A DNA stretch of 64,000 bases from Ctena decussata (taxonomy: Eukaryota > Mollusca > Bivalvia > Lucinida > Lucinidae). The stretch is from assembly GCA_963989385.1 (NCBI GenBank), contig OZ022500.1, forward strand, positions 117,221,842 to 117,285,841. Direction: 5' to 3'. Position numbers and translations under genes: made by a program. Positions 33,401 through 45,400 of the stretch are shown here, in pieces. The first letter of the stretch is position 1. Every line of letters starts with the position of its first letter. The notes below the pieces were generated by a model. It was not told the DNA's origin. It did no database searches and saw only the letters and a list, made by a program, of their open reading frames with translations.

Positions 33401-36400
33401 ACAGTGCAAGTATCAAAAGAATCCATCCATGGGTTTAGGAGATATAGGTCTTTAAAAAACTTTAACCAAAACATCCAATCCGGACGCCGACGCTGACGCG
33501 GACGCTGACGCGGACGCGGACGCTGACGCGGACGCGGACGCGGACGCCGACGCCAAGGTGACAACAACAGCTCTTCCTGAACTTTCGTTCAGGCGAGCTA
33601 AAAACGGCAAACGACTTTCATATGCCAATTTGCAAATTCTTGTGAATTGGCAACTGGCAGCCAGATGCCAATTCGATTTGAGAGGGTTTAAAACGACTAA
33701 AGCTACATAGGAAACCGGCAAACAGTAGCCAGATTCCAATTCGCTAATTCTTATGAACTGGCAACTGGCAGCCAGATGCAAATTCGATTTGAGAGGGTTG
33801 AAGACGATTAAAGCCAAGTCAAAAACCGGCAAACGTCAGCCAGATGCCAATTCGCTAATTCTTGTGAACTGGCAACTGTCAACTGGTAGCCAGATGCCAA
33901 TTCGATTTGAGTGTGTTTAAGTCGATTTAAGCTACATAGGAAACCGGAAAACGGCAGCCAGATGCCAAATTTGAAAAAAATTTTGAGTTGTCAACTCGCA
34001 ACTGGCAGCCAGATTACAATTTGATTTGAGTCTGTTAAGACGATTAAAGCTACAAAGGAAACCGGCAAACGGCAGCCAGATGCCGATTCGAAATGTTTTA
34101 TGAATTGGCAAGTGGCAACTTGCAGCCCGATGCCAATTCGATTTGAGCGCCGGGGTTTAAGACGATTAACGCTACATAGGAAACCGGCAAACGGCAGCAA
34201 GATGCACTTCGCTAATTCGTGTCAGTTGGCAAATGGCAATCAAATGCCAGTTGGAGTTGAGAGTATTTAAGAGGATTAAAGCTACATAGGATACCGGCAA
34301 ACGGCAGCCAGATGCCAATTCGCAAATTCTTCTGAAACGGCAACTGGCAACTGTCAGCCAGATGCCAAATCTACCTGAGAGGGTTCAAGACGATTAAAGC
34401 TCAATAGGAAACCGGCAAACGACATCAAGATGCTAATTCGCAAATTCGCAACTTGCAGCCAGATGCTTATTCGATATGAGGCGGTTTGAGACGATTAAAA
34501 CTACATAGGAAACCGGAAAACGGCAGCCAGATGCAATTTGCTAATTCTTGTTAATTGGCAACTGTCAACTGGCAGCCAGATGCCAATCCGATTCGAGAAG
34601 GTTAAATACCTGTGGAATCTGCATTTTAGAATACAGTTCACCTAGATATTACACGGTGGTAATACCAATTTCCCAACCTGTGCTGTCGACCGAGCCGTTC
34701 AATTACCATACATGAAAAAGTGACTGTGGACCGAGGCAATAACAACAGTATCATCTCAGCTATTAACAAACGTGACATTTACCGTAAATGGCAATGCTTA
34801 CGACTGAATTCTCGGTCGAAAGCCATTTTAGCTCGCCTGAACGAAAGTTCAGGAAGAGCTATTGTTGTCACCACGGCGTCCGCGTCCGCGTCCGTGTCCG
34901 CGTCCGCGTCCGCGTCAGCGTCGGCGTCCGGATTGGATGTTTTGGTTAAAGTTTTTTAAAGACCTATATCTCCCTAACCCATGGATGGATTCTTTTGATA
35001 CTTGCACTGTAGTTAGATATTGGTCCAAAGTTTAACATGGTACCACCCCCACCCCACTCCTTGACCTTGATGTCAAGGTCATGGACTTAGAAAATTGGGA
35101 GTTTTTTGGGACTGGATGTTTTGGTTAAATTTTTCTAAAGCCCAGTATCTCCTTAACCCATGGATGGATTCCTTTGATACTTGCACTGTAGTTAGATATT
35201 GGTCTAAAGTTTTCCAAGGTACTACCCCCATCCCCCTCAGTGACCTTGATGTCAAGGCCATGGACTTAGAAAATTGTCTTTTTATTGATTGGATGTTTTG
35301 GTTAAAGTTTTTTAATGACACATATCTCCTGAAACCATAGATGAATTCTTTTTATATTTGCACTGTAGTTAGATATTAGTCCAAAGTTTTACAGAGTACT
35401 ACCCCAGCCCTGCTCGGTGACCTTGATGTCAAGGTCAGGGACTTAGGAAATTTGGTCTTTATTAAAGTTTTCTAATTGCGTACTGATTCATAATGCTTGG
35501 CAGAGATTTAGTTTACACTTGAACTGATGTTAGACACTTTTTGGAGTTTTTACAAAACACTATATACTTACCCGACTGGATGACCTTGATGTCAAGGTTG
35601 AGTTTTGTCTTAAAGATTTTTATTAGTTTTATATTAATGAAGATATAATTTCACAGTGCCACAATGGACTCAGTTGATACTAATACTTGGACTGATGTTA
35701 GATAACGGTTAAAGGCTTTGATACATCCTAGCCCTGCCCTCCTCCCCCCTACCCCTTAGTTCTTTGACCTAAAGCTCATGGACTTTGAAATTTCGTGTGG
35801 ATTTTTTTTTATTTTAAGACATTTCTGAGATAGCTTTTGTTTATAAATGTTTAGTCATTATGGACATGCTTGCCTGAAGTTTTATACATCACAGTCCACA
35901 CCACCATAGCGACTATGTGATGGGCAAGCACCTATTCAGGCGAGCTATGCTGTCAGGCGACAGCTCTTGTTATAGAACCGACTCGGTCGACAGCATCTAA
36001 TTTATTATATAAGATATCTTCTTTCATAAATAAGGTGTCTTCTTTCGTAAATAAGATATCTTAATACCCATATAAGGTATCTTCGTTTATAGATAAGATG
36101 TCTTTATTCAAATGCCAAAATGAGATATCTTGTATATCAGATATCTCTATATCTCATATGAGATATCTTAAATACGATATAAGATGTCTTATTTCTCAAA
36201 ACATACCTGCTGTATTAAATATCTTATTTAACTTTTAAGTTATCTTACATTTTACTTATAAGTTATCTTATGTGTTAAATAAGATATTTAATACAACTGA
36301 AACTTAAGTCTTCAAGGCGCGCTAAGTAGTGTATTCGGTTACCTGTTACCTGGAGCGAGTATTAATGTGACTGCAGTTATTTCCCTTAGACCCGCGAAGC

Positions 36401-39400
36401 GATAGGTATTAATCGATATTAGGAATGTCAAATCGATGACCATATCCCCGGATCTGTACAGATGTTGAACTTATCTGAAGCCGGTTTTTTGTCATCACTG
36501 TGTTTGATATTTATCAGCATAATAACAATACGAAGGAGCTGGATGGATTTTAACAATATGGGTTTTCTTTTTCTTAGATCTATCAATTTACTTTTCTCAC
36601 TTGCTCACTTTTGTTCTAATAAGTCTTTTTTCCACATATTTAGGTCAATTTCGTAAGGATAGGCGAGAAAAATAGATCTTATTATTGGTCGTTTTAGTTT
36701 CTGAGAACAAATACATAAAACAATAATACTTATAATAATTGATTGATTGGCTTGTTGCTTAACGTCCACGGTTTACAACTATGGTCATGTCGGGACGGTC
36801 AGTTAACCTAACCACACTATTCCTGGGCAGGCTTAGACCTCCTAAGCGGTTAACCAGAACTAAGTGCACATACTTTCGCCAGTAACTGACAACTGCCCTT
36901 CTTGAATCAGCGGAAGGAGAAACGAAAGTACGTGGCCAGAGCGGGTTTCGAACCCAGGACCTCTGACTTATGAGTCAGGTGCCCTACCGATTGCGCTACG
37001 CGGCCCGGCTTATTATGATATTTCGATCCCTCTTTGACGGTCTCAGCTTTACGGAAAGATTAAGCCTGGTACAGACACCCATCCACCCACATGTTTTTTT
37101 TCTTTTGCCCCGCCCATTGGGGCTCGCGAAATATATATTGGCTGTCTGATGCTTCTGCGGCAGCGGCTGCTAGACCTGGGTGTCATTTATAGCAGGCCGA
37201 GTTATTCTAGTAGTCCTGCAAATTCAGAGGCATTATCTCGACATGACTAAAATATTATTTTCTGGGACCTTAAACCACCACCCAACAACTTTTTTCTTTT
37301 GACTTTCTGTTTTGACAAAACTGTTCAAAAGTTTTATGCACATGCCGTCTTTCGGCTTTCTGCTAAGCTGCGTTATTAAAAAAAATAAGTTTAAACATAT
37401 ACGATTAGTATTTAAAAATTGCCTAACAAAACAAAAAGAAATGAGTCGCGACATCGGATATATCTTTAATACTAGAAAAGAGCCCGCGCAAGCGCGGAAA
37501 TATTTCAGGATGGTCAAGTTTATATATAAAAAAGCGAGTTTTAATTTTTCAATGTAAATGGCCTTAGGCCCAGGTGAAGATATGACCTTTACCATGAATA
37601 CTCACTAAAGCTTCATTTACCTAATTAGTTGTCTGCATCTACAAACTTTCAGGTAGCAGACTGTATTGTTTCTGAAAAAATCATCTTTTTTCACTTCTTC
37701 CTATAGAAAAACCTAAGTGACTCAAAAGTTGACCTTGCCGTAAAACAGATCAAGGTCATCCCAGGGTCATCATTTATATAAATTTTGTTGAGCTTCTGAG
37801 TCCTTGATGCGACATGCTGAGTTTCAAGATCATAGGATTTGTGGTTCTGGGGGAGAATTGGTTGATTTGATGCTTAACGTCCACGGTAAACAGCTAAGAT
37901 CATGTCGGGACGGTCAATCAACCTAACCACACTATTCCTGGGCAGGCTTAGACCTCCTAAGCGGTTAAACAGTACTAAGTGCACATACTTTCGCCAGTAA
38001 CTGACAACTGCCCTTCTTGAATCAGCGGAAGGAGAAACGAAAGTATGTGGCCAGACCGGTTTTCGAACCCAGGACCTCTGACTTATGAGTCAGGTGCCCT
38101 ACCGATTGCGCTACGCGGCCCGGCGTGGTTCTGGGGGAGAAGATTTTTGAAATTTTTTACCATAATAAATGTTTGCCATCTTGGTTATGTCACCTGTCCT
38201 GGGTATTTTTTTTTCTGGAAAAATTGGGTCCTGGAACGTTTTGGGGGAAAATATTCAAGCCCTCTGAAGACTAAAGGCTTATTCATTGAAATTGATTTGT
38301 CTGCTTCGCTGGAAAATATGCCCTTTCTTACCTGGCGCATGTGTGTTAACCTTAAACATTTTTAATTTTTGTCTTTTCGAAAGTTCAGTTCAGTTTGAAT
38401 TCTCCTAACGACGTTCCCCAAGTGGCTCAGCGGTACGTAACCATAGCCGCACACACTTGGCGCCGTGTGTCCGTCCACCTTTTCGAAAGACCATGTGCGT
38501 TGAGCTTTATTCTTCAATGGGCGAGTTCGATTGGCTACTCGTATTGACTATCGTTCTGGAAGAAAATAGGTCGTTTCGAGCCAGGGCCGTCGGGACTATG
38601 ACCATTTAGTTCTTCATCCGTTTAGACATATGAGCAAAAATACAAAAATAAATCGTTATTTATGGGGAATGACGTACGTTCATGGGTCGGATTTTTGCAT
38701 TAGATATAACGACGCAGAACCGAAACGACCGGATTAATTTAAAACGTGTATTCGAGTACACGATAATTTCACTCGAACGCACCCATTGTAGACAAAAAAG
38801 ATTCGACCAATAGTCGAAGTTTCTAGAAAAATACTTGGGAGAATTTAAAATGAAAGACGAATTTAATTCCCAAATTCTTTAAATCTACGTGAAACTAAAA
38901 CACACGCTAACCGAAATTATCAATGATAGCAATATGCGAAAGAACCAGAAAAGAAATTACGCTTGAAAATGCCACCAATTTTGCAGTTTATGCGTTACTT
39001 CGTTTATTTAGTATTATAGATATATCGGATTGAATATCAATTTCTGACTTTCATTGCCCTTAGCGAGTGTAAATGTTTTGACAAGACATGTGACCGAATT
39101 TCACACCTTCCGACAGATGGCGTGTCGACAACAGCGGCTCAGTAGGCTTCTCAGTCGATTACCTAAGCAAACAATTAAATGAGCCTTGACATCACAAAAT
39201 ACAGCTGCATGTGCGCCCAGCGAAGACTCAGATCAGCCTAGCCATCCGCCTAATCTGATCAGAGGCTTCAATATCGGCATGGCATGGAGGTAGCTCAGAG
39301 TATTAGCTACCCTTTAATCGCACAGCAAAGACTGGGTGGCTGCTTTGGCTGATCTGCGTCTTCGCTGGGTGCGCATTCCACTTTGCTTGTTTATCGTGTC

Positions 39401-42400
39401 GCGGCTCGTATGAGGAAAATTATGAAAAATGACCAGAAAAAGTGGCCCGGCCTTGGCCGGTGACTAGTGCCTTGTATCTTCGTATTTCTAACTGTTTTTA
39501 ATTCTAACTAAATTTAATTGCAACATGAGAACAGCTTGCCAATCTTAAATGGTTTGCGCAGAGGCACAGCCTGATTTTATCACACATGTTTAAAACATTT
39601 TGATCAGAAATTCGGATCAGTTCGGTTTGTGCAGAAACATGTTTGGTTATACAAACATATACTAAAATTGACAAAAACAAAAATTATTAAGTGATCATAG
39701 ACTCAGACCAGTGTTTCGCAAGTGCATAAGTTTGCATATTGATCAATCTATATTGTTTAAACTAAAATATATATTGTAAGTCATGCCCGAAACCGTGAAT
39801 AACTAATTCCATAAATTGAATGTTGCAGCTTTATATTTCTTGGCATTTATCTTTGGTTGTTTCATGATGAGTTCATTTCAAACTTAAAAGAGATGACAAT
39901 TATTATAACTGATAGGAGGTAATATCGGATTTTATGATCGATAATCGATTAATGCACGCGTAATAAACATGTTACTTATATTGTATACATAGCGTATTAT
40001 CAACGTATTCCGATCAGCTTGCGCAAACTGTTCAGACACTGTTTGATCTTATCATTTTGCACATATCAGAGGCTGATAACATTGCGCAGATGCACAGGCC
40101 TATTATCGTAAGTACTCATTTTAGCAGAAATACCAAAAATAGCACAAATTTTTTACCTTTAAATAATCCTTTCTAGCTTCACTTAAAACAGTCATTAAAG
40201 GGACGAAGTTTCATTATGGACAGAAATATTACCAATAAAGTGAAACATAAAAAATGTTTCATAGCATTTTTTCCTTAGCTATGCGTACTATGCTATAGTA
40301 AGGTTCCTTACACAACGTTACAAGGAAATCTTCGTCATTATTTAGTTTCTTACAGTCAACAGTTTTTCGACAATACTGTAATATCTAAAGAGAGCAATTA
40401 TGATACATGTCTCCTAATAATAAATGAGCAAATTTACAAGTTAGCTAGTCAATAAAAATCTTCTAAGACCCTACCCTGTGACAGACAAAACATATTTCGG
40501 TTTCTTTGATAAATACGCACCACCACAGTAGTATATAAGATATCTCATTTAATATAGATATCTGATACATCATTTTAGATACTTTAAAAATTGTATATAA
40601 CTATATAAGATGTCTTATTTCTCAAAACATATCTGCTATATATGATATCTTATTTTACTTTCAAGTTATCTTATATTTAACTTTTAAGTTATATTATATG
40701 TTAAATAAGACATCTAATATAGTATATAAGATATCTCATTTAATATAGATATCTGATACATCATTTTAGACACTTAAAAATTGTAGGTAAGTCTGTTTTT
40801 TTTCTGATCAGCTTAGGAAAATTATCGTATGGGATATGATATAAATGTAATGCTACAGTTGGCGTGTTTAGTGATTAACCCAATTATGGTTAAAAAGTTT
40901 GCTTCCCTCTTTAATTGCACGCCGGTTGGTCAGGCATCAGACTCAATGATGGGCCCGACATAAAAGTAAAAAGTATGCAAAGACCAGGAACTGAAACAAT
41001 CAAAATCCAAATCCAGCCCTCAAACCATAGTTGGAAACAACTAAGATTACAAATAATCAAGATACAGAGAACATATAGCCAACTTAAAGCTGCTTAATTT
41101 AGTTGGTTGGGGCCGGAGTTTGCCTTGTCTGTTGCTTGGTTATTGGGGTTCAACTCATAGTTTTCTTTTGCTCCGTATTTCAGTGGTGTTGTCTGACTTC
41201 CCAGGAGTCTCCTGGTGTCGCAATACGTTCTTTCCGTTGAGTCCCCATCTCTGATTCATCTCAGGCCTTATCCGTGATTTGTTTGTTTCCGGTGATGATT
41301 CATTGGTGAGTTAGGAAACCTTCATGCGGACCAAAGAGCTAACTTAATGTTTCAAACCACTGCAGAAGCAGAGGGCAAGGTTTGGTCCAGTAAAACTAGT
41401 TTAAGCCCCAAGTAATCTTGTGCTGACCGTTCCAAGGCGGTACTTCTGTTGCTGTTCCTTGATATTATATTGTGGTGTGTCCGCTTGTCTATGGTCTCTG
41501 GCGGTTTGGTCACCTGTATTGCTGCCCAATCTGCCTTCTGTTTTGTTTTGTTTTGCAATTAAAATAAAAAAAAAAAAATAAAAATAGATTTTGATGCTGT
41601 TATTGGGGTAGCTGAATGACCATCTGTTAGGGAAAGAGCTCCTCGTTCGGTTTACTATGCGTGTCTTTCGTAAACATGTGTCAGTTTCTGTGTGTATGTG
41701 CTTCTTTCCTTACTGGTTTTGAGAGCGGAATGTGGGATTTGATTGTATCATTTCCTGATCATTGCCTATCTTTTTACTTTATTATATCAGATCTCTTATG
41801 TATCTTATCATAGGTCTCTTAAACAGGATAAATGGTAAAATGGATTGCCATAAAAACAAGACAAGAACATAATTACTGTTATTTCAGCTTTAAGAGCTAC
41901 ACAAATGACTGAGGAAGACGCTCTGACGCTGCCCTTATATATGTCCACGTTATCATGACACACAAGACTAAAATGCTTGAACTATTCAAATTCGGCTGAC
42001 TTCGCCGTATCGATGCCATCGTACTACACTTCTATGGCTACGCGCCGGTATAACGAGAGCTTTACGAAGTCGTGTTGCATTCCGAAGACAATCGGGCTGC
42101 TTTTGTTTCCTTCGTAATGTCTTCGTGAGGCGAAAAATGCCCGATGGCACCGATGATCACACGGGAGTAAAGACGAAGATGACATGATTAGACAAGACGC
42201 CCTCACGATGGCCTTACGAAGGCAAAATGGACACACGAAGTCAACACAAAAATGAACCTTCTTTAGATGCTCTCACGAATGACCTGATGTTATTACGATC
42301 AGAGCCGAATTTGAACATTTCCATTATCGTATGGCCATCAGGTGTCATTATCGGGACAGTGTGATGCCTGCATAATCGATTGCATGGCATCTTTCAAGCA

Positions 42401-45400
42401 GTATTTCTCCGAATCTCTTGTTCCGTTATAACACTCTATCCCACAGTCACCTGCTAACTATGAAAGACAGATTTACTCCGTGGTTAGAATAAAATAAAGC
42501 AAACAGTATTTGAAAATGTTATCGATGTATGTATTTACAGAGATACCGCAGCTTCCTAACTGCTGAAAGTGAAAGACCCACCTCCGTAGCCGAGTGGCTT
42601 AGGTCGTTTACTTCAAGTCACTGTAACCTCTAACTGACTGAGGGTCGTGAACTCGAGCTCTAGATACCGACCATGTTTCTTTATGTGAAAAAAGTAGGCA
42701 GTTGCTTACGGGGGATGAGAGATTGGGACTGGTTCTTCCCAGTAACGAATTTATATCCCCCGCTTTCAGGACTTTTTAAGCTTAAAACCCCTCTCAAATT
42801 GAATTGGCCACTGACTCCACGTTGCCAGTTGCCAATTCATTACAACTTCGGAATAGGCATTTGGTTACAGTTTGCCAGTTGCCTATTTAGATTTTGGCAT
42901 TTGGCTGTCAGCTTCCAGTAACTGTTCCCTATTAATATTTTCAAGTCTGAAGCCCTCTCACTTAGAAATGCCAGCTGGCTGCCAGTTGCCACTTCACCAG
43001 GATTGACGAATCGACAACTAGCTGCTGTTCGCCGGTTGCCCATGTGAATAATTGTCTCTTTAACTGCTTCAATTTGAATTCGCATCTGACTGACAAATGC
43101 CAGTGCCAATTCACATTAATTTGCGAATCGGTATCTTGCTGCCATTTACAAGTTTTCTATTCACCCGCTAAGCTCTAACTGGCATCTGGCTGCCCATTAA
43201 CAGTTGCCACTTCGCATGGACCGCGAATTTGCATCGTGCTGCATTTCGCCGGTTGCCTATTCACCTGTTATTCTCTATAACTGCATCAAAACTGCCCGAA
43301 AACGAATTGGCTGCCAGTTGCCAGTTCATAAGAATTAGCGAATTGGAATCTGGCTACTGTTTGCCGGTTTCGTATGTAGCTTTAGTCGTCTTAAACCCTC
43401 ACAAATCGAATTGGCAACTGGCTGCCAGTGGCCATTTGCCAATTCACAAGAATTTGCGAATTGGCATCGGAATGTCGTTTGCCGTTTTCCTAGATAGATT
43501 TAGTCGTATCAAACCCTCTCGAATCGAATTGGCATCCGGCTGCCAGTTGCCAGTTACCAATTCATAAAATTTTTCGAATTGGCATCTGGCTGCCGTTTGC
43601 TGGTTTCCTTAGTAGCTTTAATCGTCTTAAACGCTCTCAAATTGAACTGGCATCTGGCTACCAGTTGCCACCCGCCAATTCGCGAGAATTAACGAACTGG
43701 TATCTGGCTGCCATTTGCCGATTTTTTACTTGGCTTTAATTGGCTTAAAACCTATCGAATCGAATTGGCATCTGGCTGCCAGTTGCCAGTTCATAAGAAT
43801 TAGCGAACTGGAATATGGCTGCCGTTTGCCGGTTTCTCAGTAGCTTTAATCGTCTTTAACCCTCTCAAATCGAACTGGCATCATGCTGCCAGTTGGCAGT
43901 AGCCAATTCACAAGAATTAGCGAAATGGCATCTGGCTGCCGTTTGCCTGTTTTTTACTTGGCTTTAATCATCTTAAACCCTCTGGAATCAAATTGGCATC
44001 TGACTGCTAGTTACCAGTTGCCAGTTCATAAGAATTAGCGAATTGGCATCTGGCTGCTGTTCGCTGGTTTCCTATGTAGCTTTAATCATCCTAAACCCTC
44101 ACAAATCGAATTGGCAACTGGCTGCCAGTTGCCTATTCACAAGAATTTGCGAATTGGCATCGGAATGTCGTTTCCCGTTTTCCTAGATAGTTTTTGTCGT
44201 CTAAAACCCTCTCGAATCGAATTGGCATCCGGCTGCCAGTTGCCAGTTACCAATTCATAAAAAATTTCAAATTGGCATCTGGCTGCCGTTTGCTGGTTTC
44301 TAAGTATCTTTAATCGTCTTAAACGCTCTCAAATCGAACTGGCATCTGGCTAACAGTTGCCACTTGCCAATTCGCGAGAATTGTTGAACTGGTATCTTGC
44401 TGCCGTTTGACGGTTTTTTACTTGGCTTTAATCGTCATGAACCCAATCGAATCGAATTGGCATCTGGCTGCCAGTTGCCAGTTCATAAGAAATACCGAAT
44501 TGGCATCTGGCTGCCGTTTGCAGGTTTCCTAAGTACCTTTAATCGACTTAAACCCTCTCAAATCTAACTGGCATCTGGCTGCCAGTTGCCAGTAGCCAAT
44601 TCACAAAAATTAGCGAAATGGCATCTGGCTGCCGTTTGCCTGTTTTTTACTTGGCTTTAATCATCTTAAACCCTCTGGAATCAAATTGGCATCTGACTGC
44701 TAGTTGCCAGTTTCCAGTTCATAAGAATTAGCGAATTGGCATACGGCTGCCAGTTGCCAGTTACCAATTCATAAAAATTTTCAAATTGGCATCTGGCTGC
44801 CGTTTGCTGGTTTCCTTAGTAGCTTTAATCGTCTTAAAACGCTCTCAAATCGAACTGGCATCTGGCTACCAGTTGCCAGTAGCAAATTCACAAGGATTAG
44901 CGGAATGGCATCTGGCTGCCGTTTGCCTGTTTTTTACTTGGCTTTAATCATCTTAAACCCTCTGGAATCAAATTGGCATCTGACTGCTAGTTACCAGTTG
45001 CCAGTTCATGAGAATTAGCGAATTGGCATCTGGCTGCTGTTCGCTGGTTTCCTATGTAGCTTTAATCATCCTAAACCCTCACAAATCGAATTGGCAACTG
45101 GCTGCCAGTTGCCTATTCACAAGAATTTGCGAATTGGCATCGGAATGTCGTTTCCCGTTTTCCTAGATAGTTTTTGTCGTCTAAAACCCTCTCGAATCGA
45201 ATTGGCATCCGGCTGCCAGTTGCCAGTTACCAATTCATAAAAAATTTCAAATTGGCATCTGGCTGCCGTTTGCTGGTTTCTAAGTATCTTTAATCGTCTT
45301 AAACGCTCTCAAATCGAACTGGCATCTGGCTAACAGTTGCCACTTGCCAATTCGCGAGAATTGTTGAACTGGTATCTTGCTGCCGTTTGACGGTTTTTTA

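Larger units (their letters stand above)
25901..34612 (+). repeat. Left satellite arm, ~120-bp monomer
   Basis: About 65-70 monomer-length units share ggcaactggcagccagatgc, caattcgatttgagag, gtttaagacgattaaagct, acataggaaaccggcaaacg and gcagccagatgccaattcg. A marker monomer recurs at 26511, 27318, 28126 and 29065 (spacing 807, 808, 939), so there is an ~808-bp higher-order period of about seven monomers. Insertions break the array at about 30840-31140 (retrotransposon fragment) and 32415-33602 (minisatellite element). All ORFs here translate the repeat. Confidence 0.9.
34613..42784. other. Middle domain of the giant foldback
   Basis: About 8.2 kb of non-satellite sequence between the arms. 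It holds secondary insertions listed separately, AT-rich AAGATATCTT blocks and stretches with no recognised content (about 38620-39180, 39410-40500, 41790-42560). The longest frames (64 to 120 codons) look non-coding, and I see no transposase, helicase or reverse transcriptase. Confidence 0.55.

Noticed and set aside
33274..33832. Frames rich in RPRPRQ or SASASASA
   Set aside because: Translation of the (gacgcg)n tract and minisatellite units of an interspersed element.
25945..34200. Many 60-106-codon minus-strand frames with SCQLP/GCRLPVSYVALIVLN-like repeats
   Set aside because: They are translations of the ~120-bp satellite. Similar frames appear on the plus strand in the inverted right arm (43229-52303), start at arbitrary ATGs and are broken by indels; no conserved domain.
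36940..37008. tRNA gene (Met-like, CAT)
   Set aside because: The tRNA-like segment is the head of a SINE; an almost identical copy with the same ~190-bp body sits at 37857-38126, and the anticodon arm has an extra base.
37233..37595. 120-codon minus-strand frame as transposase of the foldback
   Set aside because: No recognisable catalytic motif, overlapping plus frame open too, and AT-rich non-coding composition.
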